Assembly (NCBI RefSeq): GCF_032854445.1
Contig: NC_088304.1
Location: 35,201,551 to 35,265,550 of the forward strand
DNA: 64,000 bases
Source: Liolophura sinensis
Taxonomy: Eukaryota; Mollusca; Polyplacophora; Chitonida; Chitonidae
Direction of reading: 5' to 3'
Shown here: piece by piece, positions 47,801-59,427 of the stretch
Layout: each line of letters opens with the position of its first letter
Numbering within the stretch: position 1 is the first letter of the stretch
Made by a program: the position numbers and the translations under genes
Notes under the pieces: generated by a model
What the model was told of the DNA's origin: nothing
The model's database searches: none
The model's input: the letters and a program-made list of their open reading frames with translations, nothing else

Positions 47801-50800
47801 GAGATCGCATCTGGGGCTGGGCTGGGCTGGGAGATCACATCTCGGGCTGGGCTGGGAGATCGCATCTGGGGCTGGGCTGGGAGATCACATCTGGGGCTGG
47901 GAGATTACATCTGGGGCTGGGCTGGGAGATCGCATCTGGGGCTGGGCTGGGCTGGGAGATCAAATCTGTGGCTGGGCTGGGGGATCGCATCTGGGGCTGG
48001 GCTGGGGGATCGCATCTGGGGCTGGGCTGGGAGATTGCATCTGGGGCTGGGCTGAGAGATCGCATCTGGGATTGGGAGATCACTCTGGCTCGGCTAGCTA
48101 TTAAAGCGTTGCTTTTGCCACGGTCAGTCGTCCTGTGACTAGTGAGGAGACAGGCTTGATTTTAGCCAACATCCTGCCTGAGGATTCATGTTAGAATATT
48201 CCCACATGTGAACTTGACAGCCATTGTGTGAGTGAAAATTCCTTGATCACGGTTTGAAATCTCAGTCAACTACACAAATAAATAAACAGGCTATTTCATT
48301 GCTCTCAAGGTGATTATCCTGTGTACTTTGCTCGTGTTAACAGACTTTCTTTTAAAACTGCCCTAAGTGACCTAAAATTTCGCCCACAAAAGTGCATTTT
48401 TAGAGGTAAATAAATGTCACAAGATACTGTTTTTGGTGCTAGAACTTTTCCACTAGAATATCATCCCATGATCCAAGCAAACCTCAAAACACCATTCTAA
48501 AATCAATAGAACTCTCAGAATCAGGAAAAATGGGCAAGTTAGTCATGGCCAAATTTATGGTCGCGTATAGTATATAACTTTAGAAGGCTAGGTCACAGTT
48601 GTCATTTTCTGTTGACTGTTTCAGAGTGGAGGGTGGAGAACTGTTTGACAGAGTGATCAACGCTGGCAAGATAGAGGAGCCTGTCTCTAAGCTGTTATTC
48701 TACCAGATGGTCTGTGCTGTCAAGGTATGGCAAGGGATTTAGCTTATGTCATAGTGTAAGTGATGGTGTCCTGTAACAGGGAAAGCAATGCTTAAGTCAA
48801 AGTTACAGGTGATGTCTTAGATAGTATTGCATGTATTGAGCTCAGGCTTTGCACACAAGAAGAGCACAATAACATGAGGGTGATGTTTCAATGGTGATGC
48901 TCTATGTGCATATTAATTACTGCTAATTACAGAATTCTCGACTTAGTGTCTATGACGGGCGAGCTCTTAGGAAGCCTTGTAAAAGTTTGGCTGCAGCAAG
49001 GAGCTCCAAATGTCATTCAGTATTGCTGTAGGGTCAGATTTTGTAAATCTTGTCTCTAAACCATTGGCCATTTAACCATGTTGGGAAACTGTGGTTTAAT
49101 GACTATGACAGATAAAGTTTTCTCTATTTGAAGGTTGGGTGTTCATAACCTCTGTTGAGTCTGTAGCTTTGTTGTGTATACAGCTCTCTTGTGTGCAGTC
49201 TGAATGGCTGCCTCCATGCATAAACCAGACTACCATTGTCCAAATAAAGTATTCTTGAACATGAATAAGAATTCAAACTTTTTCCTAAAATACAAACAAC
49301 TTCAAACGGTTTTGTATCTACTTTGTTTTACAGTATTTACACGACAAAGGCATCACTCATAGAGATCTGAAACCAGAAAATATTTTACTGGCGGGAGATG
49401 AGGACAGAACATTGATCAAGGTGACCGACTTCGGACTGTCTAAGTTCGTGGATGCGAACACAATGATGAAGACTTTCTGCGGTACTCCAACGTACCTGGC
49501 ACCAGAGATTCTGGAGACTGCCGGAGTCGGTAGTTACACCAAAGCCATTGACTGCTGGAGTCTTGGAGTTATATTGTTTATATGGTAATGGCATGTTTGT
49601 GAACATGACACTTTCGTGCACCAGATCTAACATGTGAGGTCAAAAAAAGTTAAGAATAAAAGTAATGTCAAATTGGCCAATTGATGCTTGAAAATTCGTA
49701 AATATTAATAGCACATTTCAGCTGATTTATTAACAGATAATGGTTAATATCTTCAATACAAGTTTGGGTCATTTGATTTTTTGAGATTTGTAACATTGGT
49801 AGCCAGATTTCATTTGATTTGTAACATTGGTAGCCAGATTTCATTTGATTTGTAACATTGGTAGCCAGATTTCATTTGATTTGTAACACTAAAATCAACT
49901 AGATACATCATACCATCACTGACCATTTGTTTTTGGGTTCATACGACGCTAAAAACTCTTTTCCAGCCTGGTGGGTTATCCCCCTTTTTCAGACGAGCGA
50001 AAGGACATGGATTTGCCCAAGCAGATTTTGGGGGGCCATTTCTCATTTCCAGAAGAGTATTGGAAAGACATCTCTAATGAGGGTAAGCATAGTGGTGTAA
50101 ACCGCTCCCATCTGTCAATCAAGGACACGCATTTGACTAATCATAATGGTTTAAAAATAATAATAAAGGGGGGAGGTGGGCCGTGTGGGGCCCATATATT
50201 TCTGACAAATCTTTGACGGCATTGTCTTGTTTTTTCCATGAACAAGTACACAGTTGTTTATGTTGGGAAAAAGCCTATCAAAGTTAAATTTTTACTTTCA
50301 ATTCAGGGTTATAGATCTAAGTTTCTGTAGTTGACACATTAAATTTAAATCCTGGTTTTACATTCATTTTTGGGAAGTGCATAGCCTGCATGTTTGGCTG
50401 CTATAGTTTTGTATGTAGAGAATAAAGTTACCAATGTTATTTATGGGACTTACTTGTACATGTAGTTTGCATGATCAGCTGCTGATTGTAAGATCTCCTT
50501 AATATGAGGACGTTTCATTAGGAGGTCTTTATGTTCTCCGTGAATGAAATGGGGGCATCCTATATTTGCAACTGTGTGTTTGTGGATGTGTCAGTGTGTT
50601 TATGCCATGCATATGTGGTGTAATCTGGTGGGCAAATTGTGCCAAAATGTGTTTGTTTATACCATGCATATGTGGTGTAATCTGGTGGGCAAATTGTACC
50701 AAAATGTGTTTGTTTATACCATGCATATGTGGTGTAATCTGGTGGGCAAATTGTACCAAAATGTGTTTCTTTATACCATGCGTATGTGGTGTAATCTGGT

Positions 50801-53800
50801 GGGCAAATTGTACCAAAATGTGTTTCTTTATACCATGCATATGTGGTGTAATCTGGTGGGCAAATTGTACCAAAATGTGTTTGTTTATACCATGCATATG
50901 TGGTGTAATCTGGTGGGCAAATTGTACCAAAATGTGTTTGTTTATACCATGCATATGTGGTGTAATCTGGTGGGCAAATTGTACCAAAATGTGTTTGTTT
51001 ATACCATGCATATGTGGTGTAATCTGGTGGGCAAATTGTACCAAAATGTGTTTGTTTATACCATGCATATGTGGTGTAATCTGGTGGGTAAATTGTACCA
51101 AAATGTGTTTGTTTATGCCATGCATATGTGGTGTAATCGGGTGGGTAAATTGTGCCAAAATGTGTTTGTTTATACCATGCATATGTGGTGTAATCTGGTG
51201 GGTAAATTGTACCAAAATGTGTTTGTTTATACCATGCATATGTGGTGTAATCTGGTGGGTAAATTGTACCAAAATGTGTTTATACCCTTCAGCCATTGAT
51301 CTGGTGAAACAACTGCTGGTGACAGACCCCAAGAAGAGACTGACGCTACAGGAGGCTCTCCTACATCCATGGTTTAAGGTCAGACTGTTGTGAACTTGTC
51401 AGTGAAACGTCTGATGTAACTCCTGTGTTTTAGCGTTTGAGGAGACTGAGCAGACTGAGGCTGTTAATGCGTCTTTTGTCTGTCCTGCTGTCTGTCTGTC
51501 TTATTCTCAGTCAGCTGTCACTTAATAGACAAAAAAAAAAAAAAAAAAGAAAATAGAGAATCAGCATTATATAAGTCAATTTATCCGGCCACTTTTATAT
51601 GTTTTTGTAATTCCAGGTGGGATGTCTGGGTGTTTATTGTCTGACACAATGTATAATAGATATTTTCCACTTGGCTTGGAATGTGTTCAACCTTTGAGAA
51701 AACAAATCTGTTCCAATCTGCGAAATTCAGAATGAGAAATTAAAAAATAATTAATTCGCGTAAATGCACTTGCAAAAAGCACATAGGAGAAGATAATCAC
51801 AAATTGTGGAGTTAGCTATTTACTTTTTTTTCAATTCTGTACGATTGAGAATTCAAAAAATGTTGTTCTGCCTTGCTGATTTTTGTACGAGACGTTTAAA
51901 ACTGTACAGTAGAATTTTGGGTGTTGTATCACAGGATGAGGACATGAAGATTTGTGCCAAGGCGCTGATGTACCCTCTAGCTGAAGGAATGGTGCCCCCA
52001 GGAGTGGTATGTACCCGTTCTCTGCTTGTACCCTTTCTGGAGCTCTTACATATCCTTGTATCAAGAGTGCTGTGTTTCACTTGAAGTTAAGCATTTCTGA
52101 AGTGACACATTTTGTGTGACACTGAATGATTCTTGAACCTTTAGGGAACTTTACAGTTTGATAAATTTCTTATCAGAAGAACAAGTGCTGGCATCAAAAG
52201 TACATTTTCAGACCTTCACATGCCTGTGGTAGAGAGTGTTTACATAACAAACTGTATGTGAAATGTAGGAGTATGGAACAGTAAGTTTGGCTACAGAACT
52301 GGTAAGCATGTGGTTTCCTTGCAACCAAAGACGTGTGCGCGAAACAAAAAAGGCAGTTGCTACATTTGCCTTTAAAGTTAGCATGAATTTAGTGCATATT
52401 AAAAAGTCCAAATAAAAGTTATAAAATATTTCTCCTGGTGATGAAACTGACACATTTGGGGATTGGTGCATGTTGTTTACAGGAGAATGGTGCTGATGCT
52501 GGAGTAAGTTGTGTCCGCACATATCCGGGTTTATTTTGTGTTGTTTTTGTTGTGGTGGGGGGAACAGTCTACTCTGTTAACTTAATTTCTTACCCTTTTC
52601 ACAAGTTCAAGGCCATTTTCAAATGCAATTTAAGTGGTAGAGTATGGAGGTAAAACAAATTTAAGACTTTCACGTAACCTCAAACAAATTTAAGACTTTC
52701 ACATAACCAGTCTCAAGGTTTGTCAGGCACCTGGTAAAATTTGCTGCTTTCCTCAAGGCACTCAGGTTCCTGCACCTGACAGTCCTGACTGTGGTTGTGT
52801 TCAAAATACAACACAATTCTTGAATACAGCATTAAATATGATTCAGATAAATGTATAAATAAATCAAATTCTTTAAAAAAAGTAGCCATCTGGTTACGCG
52901 ACACCTACATGTAATAGATTAGAGAATATAGTTGTGTGAAAAGTATGATTCGATCCGTTATACAACTTTGAACTGACAACGGAACGGGGGCAGTTTTGAG
53001 GGGTTTCATGGTGTTCTGTTCAGTTTTATGTCACTTTCATTGTTATATCATGACCTGCGTGTATTAACTAACACATGTTGTTACAATTTCATTGTTCAAA
53101 ATTGTGCACGTTTTGATTAAGTGAATCATTTGCACCTAACACACCATTATGTACAACATGTTGTGAGATCTTCCATTTTATATCCTCTGTATCCTCCGGC
53201 CAACAAGGTCTCCAGACAGAAACCTTCTCTTACTGATTTGCCATAAATCCATGTATTATCGGGTTAATAACTAAAAGGATTGGGTTCTTTGGAGTCTAGT
53301 TCTTTCTGGCTTTTATCACATTGCCTTGCTAAGTTATGGCTGGTATAGTGGCATTGGGTAAATGTGAAGTGATACGTACAGGGGTTAGGAAACATTAAGA
53401 AATCCTAAAATCCCAGAAGTATATGATACGTACAGGGGTTAGAAAACATTAAGAAATCCTAAAATCCCAGAAGTATATGTAGGAAGTGAAGCTTAATCGC
53501 ATTTTGTTCACCCAGAGCATTTGGCTGTGATTGTGAGCAGGTACCATCTTGGTAGGTATGACTGAATTCAGTGCAGTAAACTACCGGTACTCAATACTTA
53601 TATTTCACGCGTATTATCGTGTTAGTACATGTGTATGAAAAAGATCCTGCTAAAAAATGTCTCCCAAGTTGAGGTGTCAGAAATATATCACCAGTAGGCA
53701 GGAACAATTTAGTTTGCTAATGTACATATTTTTGTTTAAAGGGCAATAAAAATACCTGTAAAAATGAAGTGAACATCAGTAGACTTTTTTTTTTTTTATT

Positions 53801-56378
53801 GAGTTGAATGCAGTCAAATGTTTTGATTGTCGGGTTGTAAGTAAAGATATTTTCAGACAGAGTTTTCAATGCCGCAGGCTTTCTACCAATGCTACTCCAT
53901 CGTGTTTCTCAAAGTAACAAATTAATATAGTAAATGTCCTAAAGTTTCATCTTGGGACTTGGAAAGTGTATCCCAGGAGTCATTGCGTTGGTTGTGGTTG
54001 TTACTGACTGTGTGCTGTGGGAGCGCGGGAGAAGTGGTCAGGGGATTATACTGACAGTTTAAGAATGTAATAAACAAGGTCCCGTTTCACTGAGCCGTTA
54101 GTCTATGCTCCTACCACCAACAGTTCACGCTTCACTGAGCAGTTAGTCTATGCTCCTACCACCAACAGTTCACGCTTCACTGAGCAGTTAGTCTATGCTC
54201 CTACCACCAACAGTTCATCCTTCACTGAGAAGTTAGTCTATGCTCCTACCACCTACAGTTCACGCTTCACTGAGCAGTTAGTCTATGCTCCTACCACCAA
54301 CGGGGCCTCCGTGGCTCAGTCGGTTAGCGCGCTAGCGCAGCGTAATGACCCAGAAGCCTCTCACCAATGCGGTCGCTGTGAGTTCAAGACTAGCTCATGC
54401 TGCCTTCCTCTCCGGCCGTACGTGGGAAGGTCTGCCAGCAACCTGCGGATGGTCGTGGGTTTCCCCGGGCTCTGCCCGGTTTCCACCCACCATAATGCTG
54501 GCCGCCGTCGTATAAGTGAAATATTCTTGAGTACGGCGTAAAACACCAATCAAAAAAAAAAAATCCTACCACCAACAGTTCACGCTTCACTGAGCAGATA
54601 GTCTATGCTCCTACCACCAACAGTTCACGCTTCACTGAGCAGTTAGTCTATGCTCCTACCACCAACAGTTCATGCTTCACTGAGAAGTTAGTCTATGCTC
54701 CTACCACCTACAGTTCATGCTTCACTGAGCAGTTAGTCTATGCTTTTACCACCAACAGTTCACGCTTCACTGAGCAGTTAGACTATGCTCCTACCACCAA
54801 CGCTTCACTGAGCAGTTAGTCCATGCTTCTACCACCAACACTTCCACGCTTCACTGAGCAGTTAGTCCATGCTCCTACCACCAACAGTTCATGCTTCACT
54901 GAGCAGTTAGTCTATGCTCTTACCACCAGCAGTTCACGCTTCACTGAGCAGTTAGTCCATGCTCCTACCACCAACAGTTCACACTTCACTGAGCAGTTAG
55001 TCTATGCTCCTACCACCAACAGTTCACGCTTCACTGAGCAGTTAGTCTATGCTCCTACCACCAACAGTTCACAGTTCACTGAGCTGTTAGTCCATGCTCC
55101 TACCACCAACAGTTCACACTTCACTGAGCAGTTAGTCTATGCTCCTACCACCAACAGTTCACGGTTCACTGAGCAGTTAGTCCATGCTCCTACCACCAAC
55201 AGTTCACACTTCACTGAGCAGTTAGTCTATGCTCCTACCACCAACAGTTCATGCTTCACTGAGCAGTTAGTCCATGCTCCTACCACCAACAGTTCACGGT
55301 TCACTGAGCAGTTAGTCTATGCTCCTACCACCAACAGTTCACACTTCACTGAGCAGTTAGTCTATGCTCCTACCACCAACAGTTCACACTTCACTGAGCA
55401 GTTAGTCTATGCTCCTACCACCAACAGTTCACGGTTCACTGAGCAGTTAGTCTATGCTCCTACCACCAACAGTTCACGCTTCACTGAGCAGTTAGTCTAT
55501 GCTCCTACCACCAACAGTTCACACTTCACTGAGCAGTTAGTCTATGCTCCTACCACCAACAGTTCACACTTCACTGAGCAGTTAGTCTATGCTCCTACCA
55601 CCAACAGTTCACGCTTCACTGAGCAGTTAGTCTATGCTCCTAGCACCAACAGTTCACGCTTCACTGAGCAGTTAGTCTATGCTCCTACCACCAACAGTTC
55701 ATGTTGCAATCATAATAATCTTAGTCCATGCACTTCCCAACATGTTGATTGTTTTTTTATTGTTATTTTGTGATAAATGGGAATTTGGGAGAAAACTCTG
55801 TGGAGATTAGGTATGACTACCCAGTATATGTACCTTTATTCACGTGGAGTGTCATGTCAAATATCCATATTTAAATGACAGGGCTGTCCGTATCACGAAG
55901 CTGTAGATAAATAGGGATATCAACTGATACATGTAGTTAGGTAGTGGCCCAGGCCTTGGTGTGAACAGAAGTATTTACCCCCGACTGCAAGGCCAGAATT
56001 TATACCTTTTCTTTTTTTTAACTTTTTATTTCTTTCTAAAGAATAATTTCACCAACGGCTGTTCACAATGATGATTGACAAACCGCCCCAGTCTGACAGC
56101 CACTGACTGATTGGTTAACATCTGATAGACAGCCGGCAAGTCCTAAGCAATTAAGAAATGAGCTTGATAGTTCTATGCTCTCTCCAGACGCGTAGTATGT
56201 CTACTTTGTTAAATTGCCCTGTTGACAATATAAACATGTAGATCTGAAAGTTTTCATAATTTTGCACATATTTCAGCCTGCCCCAAAGAAAAGACCCCGA
56301 GAAGGTGGAGAGGAGCCTGTTGCTAAGAGGAAGGGTTCTGAGGATACGATCACACCCCCAGAAACACCGTCTCCATGA
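38786..56378 (+). CDS. CHEK2: CHEK2 (Chk2) DNA-damage checkpoint Ser/Thr kinase
   Basis: Fifteen exons: 38786-38999, 40246-40370, 43230-43308, 44042-44107, 45102-45192, 45767-45875, 46332-46385, 46780-46844, 48625-48724, 49334-49584, 49967-50082, 51293-51378, 51935-52006, 52483-52503 and 56277-56378. All phases agree: 516 aa (human 543). The SQ/TQ N-terminus has SSSQ (24-25) and METLPTQDL (Thr36-Gln37, aligning with human Thr68, the ATM site). The FHA domain (~75-160) has FGRGESCDY and SSNGTFING. The kinase domain (~188-452) has GRGACGEV, Lys213 in [12 protein letters not shown] (310-317), DFG (333-335), and an activation loop [15 protein letters not shown] retaining Thr348 and Thr352 at the human autophosphorylation sites. 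The C-terminal tail has a basic KKRPR...KRK nuclear signal. In the family, ATM phosphorylation causes FHA-mediated dimerisation, activation and phosphorylation of p53, CDC25 and others in the nucleus. All catalytic residues are present. A 21 bp microexon (52483-52503) in the tail looks unusual. Confidence 0.97.
41757..42870 (+). repeat. 41 bp tandem array, ~27 copies
   Basis: Unit includes AGGACCCCCACCCTATCTCA, TCCATATCTGCATGAGCTCT. It lies in CHEK2 intron 2, between FHA exons 2 and 3. Higher-order similarity is visible: blocks with ATCCTGTTGCATCC and GGATGCCCACC recur together. Confidence 0.92.
42907..43167 (+). mobile_element. Full-length SINE with 12 bp target-site duplication
   Basis: GGGCCTCCGTGGCTCAGTTG head to CACCAATCAAATAAATAAA tail. 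Flanked by TACTAGATGCCA (42895-42906) and TACTAGATACCA (43168-43179). It is inserted 25 bp beyond the end of the 41 bp array, in CHEK2 intron 2. Confidence 0.9.
43678..43830 (+). mobile_element. Internally deleted SINE
   Basis: GGGGGCCTCTGTGGATGGGG head joined to CATACTGCTGGCCTCCATCG and the tail CACCAATCAAATAAATAATT; most of the body is missing. It lies in CHEK2 intron 3. Confidence 0.65.
45505..45713 (+). repeat. Dispersed ~210 bp repeat, copy 2
   Basis: Matches 1612-1826 in the same orientation and 48355-48565 in reverse: GGCCATAAATTTTG, TTTCCTGATTCTGAGAG, GGGATGATATTCTACTGG and TTTTAGGTCATTTAG. It sits just upstream of CHEK2 exon 6. Confidence 0.75.
45985..46108 (+). mobile_element. 5'-truncated, diverged SINE
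   Basis: GTCTGCAGCAACCTGCAGC, CCATATTGCTGGTCGTATAA, CTTGAGTATAACATAAATG and the tail CAATCAAATAAATAAATAAT; internal deletions. In CHEK2 intron 6. Confidence 0.6.
46965..47240 (+). mobile_element. Second-family SINE, 5'-truncated
   Basis: Starts at TTATGCCAAAGACTTTAAAA, continues GTTGCTGCCTCGCTTAGAGC, GGTGTCGTGTCTAGTGTCTT and ends near CGTCATATGACTGAAAAATT. In CHEK2 intron 8. Responsible for a spurious 147 aa ORF. Confidence 0.65.
47605..48085 (+). repeat. GC-rich ~21-26 bp tandem array
   Basis: Irregular units of GGGCTGGGAGATCGCATCTG with extra GGGCT blocks, in CHEK2 intron 8. The G-rich strand has many short G-runs. Its shadow ORFs (MRSPSP-type, minus strand) are not genes. Confidence 0.9.
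48355..48565 (-). repeat. Dispersed ~210 bp repeat, copy 3, reversed
   Basis: Reverse complement of copies 1 and 2 (CTCTCAGAATCAGGAAAAAT, AAGCAAACCTCAAAACACC, TGACCTAAAATTTCGCCC). In CHEK2 intron 8. Confidence 0.75.
49780..49890 (+). repeat. ~32 bp direct repeat, three copies
   Basis: TTGATTTGTAACATTGG plus TAGCCAGATTTCA occurs three times in CHEK2 intron 10. Confidence 0.8.
50586..51291 (+). repeat. 57 bp tandem array abutting the CHEK2 exon 12 acceptor
   Basis: About twelve nearly identical units of TTTATACCATGCATATGTGG, TGTAATCTGGTGGGCAAATT and GTACCAAAATGTG. The final unit breaks off as GTTTATACCCTTCAG, the acceptor of exon 51293. The period is divisible by three, so two plus-strand frames and at least one minus-strand frame stay open (251-275 aa). 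One plus frame runs into the true exon 12 frame. Confidence 0.93.
53360..53480 (+). repeat. Two-copy ~58 bp direct repeat
   Basis: GATACGTACAGGGGTTAG, AACATTAAGAAATCCTAAAA and CCCAGAAGTATATG occur twice in tandem in CHEK2 intron 14. Confidence 0.8.
54085..55705 (+). repeat. 45 bp tandem array, ~29 copies, split by a SINE
   Basis: Unit of TTCACGCTTCACTGAGCAGT, TAGTCTATGCTCCTACCACC and AACAG in the last CHEK2 intron. Because 45 is divisible by three it yields a 316 aa spurious ORF (54823-55773). A SINE at 54302-54563 interrupts it. Confidence 0.93.
54302..54563 (+). mobile_element. Full-length SINE inserted in the 45 bp array, perfect 13 bp duplication
   Basis: GGGGCCTCCGTGGCTCAGTC head to CACCAATC plus A-run. 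TCCTACCACCAAC, itself part of the array unit, flanks both sides (54289-54301, 54564-54576). Apparently the youngest-looking copy in the window. Confidence 0.95.
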
Positions 56379-57639
56379 AATGCGAACCTGCCTCGTCAGA
56401 AGTATGTGAACGGTTTACAAGCTTTCATCGCTATGACACGTAGTCAGCAATGCTGTGCTTTGTTACAGATTTCCTTGACATGTATCATGTAACTCATGTG
56501 AGGTTTGTATTAGAACAAAACTAGAATTAACATTTATATGTGGCTCAACTCACTTTTGAAGAACCTGCCCCTGAATATATATCAGCCATAGAAATTGTAA
56601 GTTAAACAGTTAAACAAAAATATTTTGTTTTGTGTTGAAACAACCACCTGAAAAGATCATCTCCACCAACAACTCTGTTTGTGCTGACTGGTATTGCATT
56701 TAATTTTATTCAGCTTTGGGCATTTCAAGTCTTTTGACCTGCACTGTCAAAAGTTTTAGGTCTTTGGTCTTGATTTTTCAGTAGATCTGGATGTATAGTT
56801 ATGGCTGATGATATGGGTCCAATTTTTGGAATGGTTGGTTTTTTGAAACTTATGATTACAGCAGCTGTATGAAATTCTAACCCAAACAATTTCATGAAAA
56901 AAAAAAAAAGAAAAATGTGTGGAAATTCATTCTCAAAGTGTAATATGTAGTATGAATATGTCAGCCCAAGCCAGCATAAAACAAGATGTATGCATTTAGA
57001 ATAGTTTTGTAAAGCTTTTAGCACTTTATAGACACTCTTTTAGTCTTGTAATTTGCACTGTCAGGTACATGCTGTGTACAGTCAGTGTTTTTTGTGATTT
57101 TATACAGATACCATCCATTTGTTTTATCTTGTTGGTTTAATATGAAGTTTATTTTACGGACGAGTGCATTTTTTGCAGACATGCATTCCTGTTTGTTTAC
57201 CCACATGATAGATACCTTTTGTATAGCAATGTGAGTAATATGTGAAGTTACAAGGTTTAAAACTTTGTTGATTGTTGTGTTCATGTCTGGTACATTTATC
57301 ACCATTATGCCATAGTTGACAATGATACAGCAGTTGTATTTTGACCAATATCTTGGGGTTTGATTCATTTAAAAAATGAGCAGAATAATTTTAAGCCTTG
57401 CTTGTATTTGTGCCATTTTTAGACATTCTCGGAACTGGTGAACAATTTCAATACTTTTAAGGTTGTTTTTGTTTTTTGTTTTTTTTTTTTGGACCTGTCA
57501 TATTATCTGCATTGTATCATGGCAAGTATTTCCTGAAAAGATCAAGATTTCACTTTCACAATTAAAATATTTTTTATTGGTGTAACTCAAATGGGTTTAA
57601 GAACGTTAATTAATGATGATGTCATGAAGCAATTTGTTT

Positions 57640-57780
57640 ATATATTTATTTATTTGATTGGTGTTTTACGCTGTAGTCAAGGTTAGTTCACTTAAACGAC
57701 GACGGCCAGCATTATGGTGGGAGAAAACTGGGCAGAGCCTGGGGGAAACCCACGACCATCCGCAGGTTGCTAACAGACCC
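57640..57780 (-). mobile_element. 5'-truncated SINE, reverse orientation
   Basis: TATTTATTTATTTGATTGGT then GGCCAGCATTATGGTGGGAG and GACCATCCGCAGGTTGC; stops in the body. Confidence 0.75.
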
Positions 57781-58104
57781 TGTTAAGTAAAGCAATTTGT
57801 TGCAGGCAGCAAGATCCTTGTGAAGGTTCATGATTCAGACAACAGTGCATTCGTCTTTTGCTTTCTTATGGCTTCACAAAGTAGCAACAAGCTCTGCGAT
57901 TGTTTCAGGTTATTATTTTTTTTTTTTCATCCGCATGCAGCTTTAGGCTTTCTTAACACACCTGTAGCTTGACAGCTGTTGGCTTTACACATGCAGTGTA
58001 GCACAGCAATGTACAGAGCTCTGCAATAGGGCGCGTCTTTGTGGCTTCATCAGGTAGGAGCAGTATTTATTGGTAGTATTAGTAAGGCAACTTGAAACGT
58101 CATA

Positions 58105-58310
58105 ATGCGGTCGCTGTGAGTTCAAGTCCAGTTCATGCTGGCTTCCTCTCCGGCCGTACGTGGGAAGGTCTGCCAGCAACCTGCAGATGGTCGTGGGTTT
58201 CCTCTGGGCTCTGCCCAGTTTCCTCCCACCATAATGCTGGCCGCCGTCGTATAAGTGAAATATTCTTGAGTATGGCGTAAAACACCAATCAAAATGAAAT
58301 GAAGTGAAAT
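58105..58310 (+). mobile_element. 5'-truncated SINE with 11 bp imperfect target duplication
   Basis: Starts ATGCGGTCGCTGTGAGTTCA and ends CACCAATCAAAATGAAATG, a variant tail. GAAACGTCATA (58094-58104) and GAAACGCCATA (58311-58321) flank it. The break point in the SINE is nearly the same as for the copy at 2955. Confidence 0.85.
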
Positions 58311-59427
58311 GAAACGCCATAAAGGTGTGAGAGCAGGATTTACCTGAATGAACAGCTGAACATTGAGTGGCTGAATTCTGTGAGAACACCTGAACAGTAT
58401 GTGTAGGGTGTAGTGTATATACAGGTGTTAATAGCCAATGCATTTAGATGTATGCTGTGACAGTGGTAATGGTTTGTGGGAGTCTGTATTCAGTCCAGTT
58501 TGATCATGTATTTGTGCTCAAGAAATGTCCACATAATTGTGCATAGTTGTTATTTTTCAGCCAATCATGGAGCTTAAGTTTAGCGAAGAACTTCAGCGTA
58601 TCCAAATATGAAATTCTCGATGTTGATATGCATGCTGACGAAAATATAGCCAGTGGGGTCCTAGACGTTTTGTTATGTTACCATATAACACTTGATGTAT
58701 AATTTCATGTCTGCCAGCTATACTGTGTAAACAGGGAAAGCAAAAGTGGGTTTATTTTACAGCGATCTTGGTCAGTATTTAAGCTAACATTTCCACCTTA
58801 ATACCCTGGTGTGTATGCAAATCCTTCAATAGTACACAAGTACAGTACTCAGACAGGCAGAGAGATTGAGTGATGCAGTGTAACGGGAGCCAAATTGGCA
58901 CCCGCTGGTTGATTTGTTTACAAAGGCAGGCCTGAACCCACACTGAATTCCATGTATTTATTATCTTACTTTACATAAATGTATGCAACTATGGCCCCTG
59001 ACCTTTTGCCAACCAATCAGTTGTGATAATGACTGTCTTTATATGAAATCTTACTACAAGATCGCTAAAGACAATGTTTTCCTCAACCATGTAGCGCTGT
59101 TATAATGCAAGTAAGGACATAAGCGTGGGTCAGTGGTGCTGTAAAGACCATGGGTTTGTGCATATACATGTTGTACAGTGTGTAGAATGATTATTGTAAC
59201 ACATGCATGCATATTGTATAGAGAATTTAATGGTGGAAACAGAGTACATGTACATATAAATAAAAATTGTGATAGTAAAATCATTTTTTTTTGGTCTTTG
59301 TATAAAATAAAAAGACAAAATGGCTTTTTATACAATCAGAGGTTGGACTTCAGCAATATCTTCAACTTGTTTCAACTGATATTTAGTACAGAAAGTTGGC
59401 AGGTTTTCACAAGCTGAGATGGTTGTA

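Larger units (their letters stand above)
56379..59427. other. CHEK2 3' UTR and intergenic sequence
   Basis: No coding exon was recognised. It contains a 5'-truncated minus-strand SINE (57640-57780), a truncated plus-strand SINE (58105-58310) and AT-rich unique sequence. AATAAA-type hexamers near 59258 and 59303 could end CHEK2 or be unrelated. Confidence 0.45.

Noticed and set aside
47534-48083. Proline/serine-rich ORFs (MRSPSP...)
   Set aside because: Overlapping frames of the GC-rich minisatellite.
50529-51332. Long ORFs on both strands (267 and 251 aa)
   Set aside because: Both come from the 57 bp array; the opposite strand carries CHEK2.
54823-55773. 316 aa plus-strand ORF ([14 protein letters not shown] repeats)
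   Set aside because: Pure 45 bp minisatellite in the last CHEK2 intron; no start context or flanking gene structure.
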